This document shows positions 1 to 6,432 of a stretch of DNA of 6,632 nt, piece by piece. This DNA is from Bacteroidales bacterium (lineage in GTDB: Bacteria > Bacteroidota > Bacteroidia > Bacteroidales > UBA932), in assembly GCA_024683255.1 (NCBI GenBank), contig JAIKYL010000052.1, positions 1 to 6,632 of the forward strand, in the 5' to 3' direction. The translations under genes and the position numbers were made by a program. Position 1 is the stretch's first letter, and every line of letters begins with the position of its first letter. The notes below the pieces were generated by a model. It searched no databases and had not been told where the DNA came from. It saw nothing but the letters and a program-made list of their open reading frames with translations.

Positions 1-1
1 C

Positions 2-334
2 GGCAACGTGGAAGTGGCCCGTCTGGAGAAGGGTCTTCCCATCCTGGCAACCATCGCCGGCGGCGCTCCCATGATCGGTTTCCTGGGTACGGTAATGGGT
101 ATGGTGCAGGCCTTCTTCAACATGTCCAAGGCCGGCAACAACATTGACATCACCCTCCTCAGTGACGGTATCTACACCGCCATGCTCACCACCGTGGGCG
201 GCCTTATCGTGGGCATCATCGCGTACTTCGGTTACAACTGGCTCACCTCCAAGGTCTCCAACCTGGTGTACAAGATGGAAAGCTCCACCCTGGAATTCAT
301 TGACATCGTTCTTAACGAACCCGGCGAAGAATAG
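2..334 (+). CDS. exbB: ExbB/TolQ/MotA-family proton channel subunit, 3' end only
   Basis: This is the C-terminal 110 residues of an inner-membrane ExbB-type proton channel; the 5' end lies outside the window, so the in-frame GTG at position 8 should not be read as the true start. ExbB forms a pentamer around an ExbD dimer and passes proton-motive force to TonB. Two membrane segments are visible: about residues 14-40 of the fragment (motif GGAPMIGFLGTVMG) and about 56-80 (motif AMLTTVGGLIVG). Thr30 and Thr64 of the fragment fall where I would place the two conserved channel threonines of Escherichia coli ExbB (T148 and T181), aligned by eye. The protein ends in a short soluble tail, and its stop is 3 bases before exbD. 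TolQ or MotA relatives share the fold, but the following exbD and tonB favour ExbB. Confidence 0.93.
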   Translation, partial: GNVEVARLEKGLPILATIAGGAPMIGFLGTVMGMVQAFFNMSKAGNNIDITLLSDGIYTAMLTTVGGLIVGIIAYFGYNWLTSKVSNLVYKMESSTLEFIDIVLNEPGEE

Positions 335-337
335 CGT

Positions 338-748
338 ATGGCACTCAAGCGAAACACCAAGGTGGACTCTTCGTTCTCGGTATCCAGCATGACGGATATC
401 GTGTTCCTGCTGCTCATCTTCTTCCTGGTCACCTCCACGCTCATCAACCCCAACGCCCTCAAGCTGTTGCTTCCCAAGAGCACCGGGCAGGTGAACGCCA
501 AGGCCACCGTAAGCGTGAGCATCAAGGACTGGGGGGACGACACCTACACCTACCACGTGAACGGAGCGCAGGACCCGCTCTCCTACGAAGCAGTGGAAGA
601 CGAGCTCATCGGCCTCCTTTCGGCCGAAGAGGACCCCACCTTCTCCATTTACTCGGACGAAAGCGTTCCGGTGGGAGAAGTGGTACAGATTATGAATATT
701 GCCAAGCGGAACCACTACAAGGTAATTCTGGCAACGCAACCTGAATAA
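338..748 (+). CDS. exbD: ExbD/TolR-family biopolymer transport protein
   Basis: A 136-residue ExbD, the usual family length. It has a short cytoplasmic N-terminus, one membrane helix at about residues 18-37 and a periplasmic domain of about 100 residues. The helix contains the motif SMTDIVFLLLIFFLV. Asp20 within it matches the essential membrane aspartate of the family (Asp25 in E. coli ExbD), which carries protons through the ExbB pore. The periplasmic part should contact TonB and help gate its energised state. The ATG is 3 bases after the exbB stop and tonB starts 3 bases after its own stop, so the three are almost certainly cotranscribed. No Shine-Dalgarno sequence is visible. TolR is the main alternative, but a tonB-type partner follows directly and no pal or tolB is seen. 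Confidence 0.93.
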   Translation: MALKRNTKVDSSFSVSSMTDIVFLLLIFFLVTSTLINPNALKLLLPKSTGQVNAKATVSVSIKDWGDDTYTYHVNGAQDPLSYEAVEDELIGLLSAEEDPTFSIYSDESVPVGEVVQIMNIAKRNHYKVILATQPE

Positions 749-751
749 GTT

Positions 752-1540
752 ATGCAACCCTATCAGCGGACCAGGCAGCGGCGTGACAAACGCGCCAACG
801 TGACGGGCATCCTCGTCACGGTGGCGGTGCATGCCCTGGCGCTGATAATCTGCCTTACCAGCGGCCTGTCCTATCTGGATCCGCCGCCCCCGGAGCGCAC
901 CTCCCTGGTGATAGAATTTGAAGAGGAGATTACAGTGGAGAAGCCCACGCCCTCTCAGATTGGCCGGGAACCGCAGGCAGAGAATGTGGATGTAACCAAA
1001 CCCGTGGAGCTGGTGCAGCAGGCCGAATCCCCCTATGTGAAGGACAAGCCCAACACCACCCCGGCCACCAAGCCGGACACCCACGGAGACGTGGAAGTGC
1101 CCACGCCCAAGCAGGAGGAACCCAAGCTGGATCCCCGCGCCTCCTTCCCCGGCATGAGCAGCCAGGACAATACCGCCACCACCCCGCACGGCGCCCAGGA
1201 GTCATCGGCCGAATTCAAGGCCGGTCAGCCGGACGGCAACGCCAAGGAAGGCCGTACGGAAGGCAACGCCAATGCGCACCTGCAGGGCCGGCAAGTGCTG
1301 GGCACCCTGCCCCTTCCCGCGTATTCCACCCAGCTGGAAGGAATTGTGGTAGTGCAAATTAAAGTGAACCAATACGGAGAGGTGACGGAAGCCATTGCCG
1401 GCGCGGAAGGCACCACCGTAACAGACAAAACCCTGTGGACCGCGGCCAGAAACGCCGCTCTCAAGGCCCACTTCAACCAAAAGGCTGATGCCCCCGCTGT
1501 GCAGTTGGGCACCATCACCTATAAATTCAAACTCAAATAA
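752..1540 (+). CDS. tonB: TonB energy transducer
   Basis: A 262-residue TonB protein anchored in the inner membrane and spanning the periplasm to energise TonB-dependent receptors. Layout: basic cytoplasmic start (residues 1-15, many Arg/Lys); one membrane helix, about 17-39; a Pro/Glu/Lys-rich spacer, about 43-175, beginning DPPPPE; and a TonB C-terminal domain, about 184-262. His27 in the helix corresponds to the functionally important His20 of E. coli TonB. The residue four before it is Thr23, where E. coli has Ser16. The C-terminal domain shows LEGIVVVQIKVNQYGEV followed by TTVTDKTLW and a final beta strand ITYKFKLK, and lacks the SSG...LD pattern common in proteobacterial TonBs. From memory this is the usual form in Bacteroidales, though I have not aligned it. 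The TAA is followed by a 23-base gap before the rRNA modification gene. Confidence 0.92.
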   Translation: MQPYQRTRQRRDKRANVTGILVTVAVHALALIICLTSGLSYLDPPPPERTSLVIEFEEEITVEKPTPSQIGREPQAENVDVTKPVELVQQAESPYVKDKPNTTPATKPDTHGDVEVPTPKQEEPKLDPRASFPGMSSQDNTATTPHGAQESSAEFKAGQPDGNAKEGRTEGNANAHLQGRQVLGTLPLPAYSTQLEGIVVVQIKVNQYGEVTEAIAGAEGTTVTDKTLWTAARNAALKAHFNQKADAPAVQLGTITYKFKLK

Positions 1541-1559
1541 CGACGTGAGTCGCATTTTT
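1541..1559 (+). terminator. Weak hairpin plus T-run in the tonB to rluB gap
   Basis: Directly after the tonB stop, CGAC (1541-1544) and GTCG (1549-1552) can pair around a GTGA tetraloop. A CA and five T residues (1555-1559) follow. The order hairpin then T-run is that of an intrinsic terminator, but four base pairs is very short. At best it would attenuate rather than stop transcription into rluB. It fills nearly all of the 23-base gap, which is the longest within the exbB to parC group. Confidence 0.25.
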
Positions 1560-1563
1560 ATCT

Positions 1564-2715
1564 ATGGAAGAAAACAAGAAAGGTACGAGAAAACGTATCG
1601 TGAGAAAGGCCTATGAAGGCCATGCAGAAAAAGTAGATTACAGCACCAGCCGCAGCTTCGATTCTGAAGACCGGCCGGCCCGTCGCACCTACTCCACCGG
1701 ACGCTCCTCCGACGGAGAACACCGTTCCTACGGTGACAGAAAGCCCTTCAGCGGCACCCGCAAACCCGGCGACGGAACCCGTAAACCCACCGACGGCACC
1801 CGCAAGCCTTATGGCGCCAAGCCGGAAGGCCGCAGCGGTTATGGAAAGCCGTCCTTTGGCTCCAAGCCCGGCGCCCGCAAGCCCGCCTTTAAAAAACACA
1901 ACCAGGCCGACGAAGGCATGAACGCCATGCTGCGCCGCAAGCCCCAGGTGAACGGCCGCAATTACAGCGACGACGACACCGTAAAGACCGAAATCCAGGA
2001 AGTGGTACGCCTGAACAAGTTCATTGCCAATTCCGGCGTCTGCTCCCGCAGGGAGGCCGATACGCTCATCCAGAGCGGCGTGGTCACCGTGAACGGGGAA
2101 GTGATTACCGAACTGGGTACCAAGATCAACGTCCTCACGGACGACGTCCGCTTCAACGGACAGCGCCTCAAGGGTGAGGAGAAAGTCTATATCGTGATGA
2201 ACAAGCCCAAGGGCTATGTGACCACCGCCAGCGACCCGCATGCGGAAAAGACGGTGATGGACCTGCTGAAAGGCTGCCCCACCCGCGTATTCCCGGTGGG
2301 CCGGCTGGACAAGAACACCACGGGCGTTCTCATGTTCACCAACGACGGAGAGATGGCCGAAAGGCTCACCCACCCCTCCTACAACAAGAAAAAGATCTAC
2401 CAGGTGGTCCTGGACGCCCCCCTCTCGGAGGATGACAAGGCCAAGATCCTGGAAGGCATAGAGCTCAGCGACGGCATCGTGGCGGCCGATGAACTGGAAT
2501 ACATCGACGCACACGACCATCGGCAGCTGGGCATTGAGATCCACTCCGGAAAGAACCGTATTGTCCGCCGCATCTTCGAGTCCCTGGGCTACGAGGTGCG
2601 CGCCCTGGACCGCGTGTATTTCGCCGGCCTCACAAAGAAGGGTCTCAAGAAGAGCGACTGGCGTTACCTTACGGAAGGCGAAGTGAACATCCTTAAGATG
2701 GGAGCATACGTATAA
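1564..2715 (+). CDS. rluB: RsuA/RluB-family rRNA pseudouridine synthase with long basic N-terminal extension
   Basis: A 383-residue enzyme converting a specific uridine in ribosomal RNA to pseudouridine. Residues 1-145 are low-complexity, rich in Arg, Lys, Gly, Ser, Asp and Pro, and include three tandem GTRKP units (64-82). An S4 RNA-binding domain spans about 149-195 (RLNKFIANSGVCSRREAD). The catalytic domain follows, with NKPKGYVTT at 213-221 and the active-site motif GRLDKNTTG, in which Asp249 is the expected catalytic aspartate. S4 plus GRLD places it in the RsuA/RluB/RluE/RluF group. RluB (23S rRNA Psi2605 in E. coli) is the best guess, but the target site cannot be read from sequence and RsuA or RluF activity remains possible. 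The extension makes it longer than a typical RluB (about 290 residues in E. coli). Its TAA overlaps the era ATG by one base. Confidence 0.88.
   Translation: MEENKKGTRKRIVRKAYEGHAEKVDYSTSRSFDSEDRPARRTYSTGRSSDGEHRSYGDRKPFSGTRKPGDGTRKPTDGTRKPYGAKPEGRSGYGKPSFGSKPGARKPAFKKHNQADEGMNAMLRRKPQVNGRNYSDDDTVKTEIQEVVRLNKFIANSGVCSRREADTLIQSGVVTVNGEVITELGTKINVLTDDVRFNGQRLKGEEKVYIVMNKPKGYVTTASDPHAEKTVMDLLKGCPTRVFPVGRLDKNTTGVLMFTNDGEMAERLTHPSYNKKKIYQVVLDAPLSEDDKAKILEGIELSDGIVAADELEYIDAHDHRQLGIEIHSGKNRIVRRIFESLGYEVRALDRVYFAGLTKKGLKKSDWRYLTEGEVNILKMGAYV
1753..1815 (+). repeat. Three tandem 21-base units inside the N-terminal extension of rluB
   Basis: Three consecutive 21-base units start at 1753, 1774 and 1795 and encode GTRKPGD, GTRKPTD and GTRKPYG. 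The first two are clear repeats and the third diverges in its last two codons. Differences sit mainly at third codon positions (GGC/GGA, CGC/CGT, AAA/AAG), so the peptide is kept while the DNA drifts. This suggests an older duplication under protein-level constraint rather than a fresh slippage product. Confidence 0.8.
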
Positions 2716-3596
2716 TGGCGCACAGGGCAGGTTTCGTCAATATCATCGGCAATCCGAACGTGGGTAAATCCACGCTCATGAACGCCCTGGTGGGGGAAAA
2801 GCTTTCCATCGTCACCGCCAAGGCCCAGACCACGCGGCACCGCATCATGGGCATTGTGAGCGGAGAGGACTACCAGATTGTGTATTCGGACACGCCGGGC
2901 ATCCTGAAGCCCAATTACCGGCTCCAGCAGAACATGCTCAGCTTTGTGGACACCGCCATCGGCGATGCCGATATCATCCTGTACGTGACGGACACCGTGG
3001 AGAAAGGCGACAAGAACGAAGCCTACATTGAGAAGCTCCGGAAACTGGACTGCCCGGTGATCCTGGTCATCAACAAGATTGACATCTCCACCCAGGAAAA
3101 GGTGGTGGAACTCATGGAGTGGTGGAAGGAGCAACTGCCCAAGGCAGTGATCATTCCGGCATCGGCCCAGGAGAAATTCAACCTGGAGAGCATCCTGGAG
3201 GCGGTTTCCAGCCGGCTTCCGGAGGCTCCGGCCTGGTTTGACAAGGAGCAGTTCACGGACAAGAACCTCCGCTTCTTCGCCTCGGAGATCCTGCGGGAGA
3301 AGATCTTCCTCAACTACAGCGAGGAAATCCCCTACAGCTGCCAGGTGGAGATTGAAGCTTTCCACGAAGGCGAGGACCGCTACGAGATAAGCGCCGTCAT
3401 CTATGTGATGCGGGATTCCCAGAAGGGAATCATCATCGGCAAGGGCGGACAGATGCTCAAAAAGGTGGGCACTGAAGCCCGCAAGGACATGGAAGACTTC
3501 TTCCAAAAAAAGGTATTTTTAAGTACATTTGTTAAAGTAGACCCCGACTGGCGGGAAAGCCGCAAGGAACTCCGCCGGTTCGGTTATGAGTTCTGA
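2715..3596 (+). CDS. era: GTPase Era, ribosome small-subunit assembly factor
   Basis: A 293-residue Era, close to the usual length. It is an essential GTPase that binds 16S rRNA near its 3' end and acts as a checkpoint in 30S maturation. All GTPase motifs are present: G1 GNPNVGKS (12-19), G2 around QTTRHRI (38-44), G3 DTPG (59-62), G4 NKID (120-123) and G5 SA (150-151). The C-terminal type-II KH RNA-binding domain is shown by IIIGKGG (239-245). The ATG overlaps the upstream TAA (TAATG), suggesting translational coupling with the pseudouridine synthase, a second rRNA-acting protein. The stop lies 2 bases before parC. Codons 264-275 are unusually AT-rich, include the only TTA/CTA/TCA codon of this gene (Leu269), and contain a promoter-like motif described separately. 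Identification is firm; Der is excluded because there is only one G domain. Confidence 0.97.
   Translation: MAHRAGFVNIIGNPNVGKSTLMNALVGEKLSIVTAKAQTTRHRIMGIVSGEDYQIVYSDTPGILKPNYRLQQNMLSFVDTAIGDADIILYVTDTVEKGDKNEAYIEKLRKLDCPVILVINKIDISTQEKVVELMEWWKEQLPKAVIIPASAQEKFNLESILEAVSSRLPEAPAWFDKEQFTDKNLRFFASEILREKIFLNYSEEIPYSCQVEIEAFHEGEDRYEISAVIYVMRDSQKGIIIGKGGQMLKKVGTEARKDMEDFFQKKVFLSTFVKVDPDWRESRKELRRFGYEF
3524..3531 (+). promoter_or_regulatory. Candidate internal promoter (-7 element) for parC within era
   Basis: TACATTTG matches the published Bacteroidota -7 consensus TAnnTTTG exactly. It lies in a 36-base tract (3504-3539) that is 29/36 A or T, surrounded by GC-rich coding sequence. It is 67 bases upstream of the parC ATG, a suitable distance for a short leader. 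The -33 side is weak: about 19-20 bases upstream only TTCTTCC (3498-3504) is present instead of TTTG. An 8-base degenerate match can occur by chance, so the call rests mainly on the odd AT-rich context. Confidence 0.4.
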
Positions 3597-3598
3597 TT

Positions 3599-6349
3599 AT
3601 GGCAGACGAGTGGGACGACATTGAGAAGCAGGGCCCCGAAGAGGAACCCGAAGAGGAATTGGGCGAAGACGCCGTTGCGTCGGGGAAATTCGACAGGCTT
3701 CTGAGCAGTGACAGCCGCAAGTTCAAGCTGTCCGGCATGTTCAGGGACTGGTATCTGGACTATGCGTCCTATACCATCCTGGACCGGGCCGTTCCGCACA
3801 TTGTGGACGGCTTCAAGCCGGTTCAGCGCCGTGTGCTGCACACCATGGCCGTGATGGACGACGGCCGATACACCAAGGTGGCCAACATCGTGGGCCAGGC
3901 CATGCAGTACCATCCGCACGGCGACGCCTCCATCCTTGGCGCCCTTGTTACCCTCGGCCAAAAAGGCCTTCTCATCGACTGCCAGGGAAACTGGGGTAAC
4001 ATCCTCACCGGAGATTCCAACGCCGCGCCGCGTTACATTGAGGCCCGGCTTTCCAAATTTGCCAAGGAAGTGGTCTTCGATCCCAAGGTAACCGCCTGGA
4101 TGACCTCCTACGACGGCCGCAACCAGGAACCTACGGAACTCCCCGTGCGCTTCCCGCTGCTGCTGGCCCAGGGCACCGAAGGCATCGCCGCCGGCCTCAG
4201 CTCCAAAATCCTGCCCCACAACTTCAACGAACTCATAGACGCCTCCATCGCCATCCTGCGGGGAGAACCGTACGAACTTTTGCCGGACTTCCCCACCGGT
4301 GGCATTGCAGACTGTTCCAAGTATAACCAGGGCCGACGGGGCGGCATGGTGAAGGTGCGCGCCCGCATCAACAAGGTGGACAAGTCCACCGTCACCATCA
4401 CGGAAATCCCCTACGGAAAGACCTCCCAGGCCATCATTGACAGCATCATCAAGGCCAAGGACAAGAAGAAGATCAACATCAAGAAGATAGACGACATGAC
4501 CACCGACAAGGTGGAGATCATCATCCATCTTCCTGCCGATGTCTCTCCGGACAAGACCATAGACGCCCTGTACGCCTTCACGGAATGCGAGACCAAGATT
4601 GCCCCCAACGCCTGCGTGATCCGGGACAACAAGCCGGTGTTCCTGTCCGTGAACGAAATTCTGGAATACGACACCTGGCACACCCGGGACATCCTGGAGG
4701 CTGAACTGCAGGTAAAGCTGGGCGAACTGGAGAACGAATGGCACTACAGCTCCCTGGAGCGCATCTTCTTTGAAAACCGCATCTATAAGGTGTTGGAACT
4801 GAACCAGAAGAGCTGGGAGGAGCAGCTGGACGACATCCTTAACCAGATGCTTCAGTACCAGGACCTTCTGCATCGGCCCATTGTGATGGAAGACATCCTC
4901 AAGCTGGTGGAGAAGCCCGTCAGGAAGATTTCCAAGTTCGACACCAAGGCCCTGGACGAGAAGATTTACGCCATTGAGGACCAGATCAACGACGTGAAGG
5001 ACAAGCTGGCCCACATGACGGAATTCACCATCGAATGGTTCAAGGGCCTCAAGAAGAAATACGGGAAAGACTGGCCGCGCCTTACGGAGATTTCCTCCCT
5101 GGAGAACATCACCGTCACCAAGGTGGTGTCCAACAATGCCAAGCTTTACGCCAACCTGGCGGAAGGCTTCGTGGGCATCGGCCTCAAGAAGGACGAAGGC
5201 GTGGAATTCATCAGCGAGTGCTCGGACCTGAGCGAGATCATCGTCATCGGCCGGGACGGCAAGTTCCACGTTACCAAGGTGAGCGACAAGGCTTTCTTCG
5301 GCAAAGACCTCCTTTATGCCGGTGTCTTTGTCCGCGGCGACGAACGAACCATCTACAACGTGATTTACCGTGAGGGCAAGGGCCCGGCCCATTACGCCAA
5401 GCGCTTTGCCATCACCTCCGTCACGCGGGACAAGGAATACGACATCACCACCGGGGCCGATGGCTCCAAGATCCTCTGGTTCACCGTGAACCACAATGGA
5501 GAAGCGGAGACCGTGCGCGTTTCGCTCCGGCCCAAGAAGGGACTCAAGAAGACCTCGCTGGAGTGGGATTTCGCCTCCCTGGCCATCAAGGGACGTGCCT
5601 CCAGAGGTAATCTTGTTACCAAGAACGCCATTGCCCGCATCCAGCTCAAGTCCAAGGGTGTCACCACCCTGGAAGGCAAGGACATCTGGTACGACCCGGA
5701 CATCCAGCGCCTGAACGAGGACGGCCGGGGAGACCACCTGGGCAAGTTCTCCGGGCAGGACCGCGTGCTGGCCATCTTTGCCGACGGTTCCTTCTACACT
5801 ACCACGTATGACCTGGTGAACAAGTACCAGGGAGATGTGGTACGGATAGAGAAATGGGACCCGGGCCGCGTGTACACCGTCCTGTATTGGGACAACGCTG
5901 CCAAGGCATACTACATCAAGCGTTTCAGCTTCCCGGAAAGCAACAATACGCCGCAGCTGTTCATTGCCGATGCCCGCGGTTCCAAGCTGGTGGACCTTTC
6001 GGACGACCTGCACCCGCAGGTGGTCCTCACCTTTGGCGGCAAATTCCAGCACCGGGAAGAGGAAATTATTGATGCCGAGGAGTTTATTGCTAAGAAGGGC
6101 TTTGCCGCCAAGGGCAAGAAATGCTCTCCGTACGACCTCAAATCCGTAGCCTTCGGCGAACCGCTCCACAAGCCGGAAGACGACCTGGAACCCGCCGAAA
6201 GTCCGGAGCCGATGGACGTGGAAATTGACGAGGACTTCCCGGAAGAAACCCCCGCCATGGAAGCCGAGCCCTCCCCCGCCGCCCCGTCCAAGGACGAAGG
6301 CGACGCTCCGGTAGTTGACTTCTCCGACTGGGAACCTACTTTGTTCTAA
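3599..6349 (+). CDS. parC: DNA topoisomerase IV subunit A (Bacteroidota ParC type)
   Basis: A 916-residue type IIA topoisomerase A subunit, which cleaves and passes DNA with a ParE partner to decatenate chromosomes. An acidic N-terminal stretch (2-24) precedes the breakage-reunion domain. That domain is shown by YTILDRAVPHIVDGFKPVQRRVL (about 58-80), HPHGDAS (105-111) and AAPRYIEARLSK, where Tyr146 should be the DNA-linking catalytic tyrosine and Arg145 its partner. A C-terminal beta-pinwheel-like region covers about 502-830. I find no GyrA box (QRRGGKG), which argues for ParC over GyrA. A strongly acidic tail (858-916) ends the protein. At the positions aligned with E. coli GyrA Ser83 and Asp87, this protein has Ala110 and Gly114. 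The gene starts 2 bases after era and contains no TTA, CTA or TCA codon. No parE is in the window. A generic gyrase/topo IV label is the fallback. Confidence 0.9.
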   Translation: MADEWDDIEKQGPEEEPEEELGEDAVASGKFDRLLSSDSRKFKLSGMFRDWYLDYASYTILDRAVPHIVDGFKPVQRRVLHTMAVMDDGRYTKVANIVGQAMQYHPHGDASILGALVTLGQKGLLIDCQGNWGNILTGDSNAAPRYIEARLSKFAKEVVFDPKVTAWMTSYDGRNQEPTELPVRFPLLLAQGTEGIAAGLSSKILPHNFNELIDASIAILRGEPYELLPDFPTGGIADCSKYNQGRRGGMVKVRARINKVDKSTVTITEIPYGKTSQAIIDSIIKAKDKKKINIKKIDDMTTDKVEIIIHLPADVSPDKTIDALYAFTECETKIAPNACVIRDNKPVFLSVNEILEYDTWHTRDILEAELQVKLGELENEWHYSSLERIFFENRIYKVLELNQKSWEEQLDDILNQMLQYQDLLHRPIVMEDILKLVEKPVRKISKFDTKALDEKIYAIEDQINDVKDKLAHMTEFTIEWFKGLKKKYGKDWPRLTEISSLENITVTKVVSNNAKLYANLAEGFVGIGLKKDEGVEFISECSDLSEIIVIGRDGKFHVTKVSDKAFFGKDLLYAGVFVRGDERTIYNVIYREGKGPAHYAKRFAITSVTRDKEYDITTGADGSKILWFTVNHNGEAETVRVSLRPKKGLKKTSLEWDFASLAIKGRASRGNLVTKNAIARIQLKSKGVTTLEGKDIWYDPDIQRLNEDGRGDHLGKFSGQDRVLAIFADGSFYTTTYDLVNKYQGDVVRIEKWDPGRVYTVLYWDNAAKAYYIKRFSFPESNNTPQLFIADARGSKLVDLSDDLHPQVVLTFGGKFQHREEEIIDAEEFIAKKGFAAKGKKCSPYDLKSVAFGEPLHKPEDDLEPAESPEPMDVEIDEDFPEETPAMEAEPSPAAPSKDEGDAPVVDFSDWEPTLF

Positions 6350-6367
6350 CGAGGGGCAAGCCCCTCG
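6350..6367. repeat. Perfect 7-bp hairpin right after parC
   Basis: CGAGGGG (6350-6356), loop CAAG, then CCCCTCG (6361-6367), starting at the base after the parC stop. It is GC-rich and stable, but no T-run follows directly. A competing shorter stem, GCCCC (6360-6364) with GGGGC (6376-6380), would be followed by C and four T residues (6382-6385), which is closer to a weak terminator. Either could end or protect the parC transcript. The hairpin is certain as sequence; its role is inferred. Confidence 0.55.
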
Positions 6368-6374
6368 AGCACCC

Positions 6375-6432
6375 CGGGGCCTTTTCGCCTTTCCATCTTT
6401 TGCCTCACGGCAAAAGACACGGCCCGGCCCCG
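6375..6432. repeat. Nested inverted repeats in the parC to aroK spacer
   Basis: The inner arms TCTTTTGCC (6396-6404) and GGCAAAAGA (6409-6417) form a perfect 9-bp stem around TCAC. They sit inside outer arms CGGGGCC (6375-6381) and GGCCCCG (6426-6432), also perfect. The T-rich arm is 5' and the A-rich arm 3', the reverse of an intrinsic terminator on this strand, and no T-run follows. Together with the hairpin at 6350-6367, nearly the first two thirds of the 129-base spacer is self-complementary. It may be a copy of a dispersed extragenic repeat or a transcript-end structure; one copy cannot distinguish these. Confidence 0.5.

Noticed and set aside
1235..1272. An 11-base direct repeat (GGCAACGCCAA at 1235 and 1262) in tonB
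   Set aside because: It encodes the repeated Gly-Asn-Ala of the low-complexity spacer; such short in-frame repeats are common in TonB linkers.
1558..2544. A 328-codon minus-strand frame opposite rluB
   Set aside because: Codon-aligned shadow of the pseudouridine synthase gene; the repetitive Gly/Ala/Val protein mirrors the Arg/Gly/Lys-rich extension.
2700..2703. GGAG upstream of the era start as a ribosome binding site
   Set aside because: It lies within the last codons of rluB, about 11 bases before the ATG, slightly too far, and no other gene here shows such a motif.
2664..3506. A 280-codon minus-strand frame opposite era
   Set aside because: Codon-aligned shadow of era, with no domain signature of its own; its upstream limit is set by the single TTA codon of era.
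3599..6349. Naming the topoisomerase gene gyrA
   Set aside because: The catalytic core is shared, but no GyrA box is found in the C-terminal domain and the HPHGDAS region matches my memory of Bacteroidota ParC. A gyrA elsewhere in the genome would settle it.
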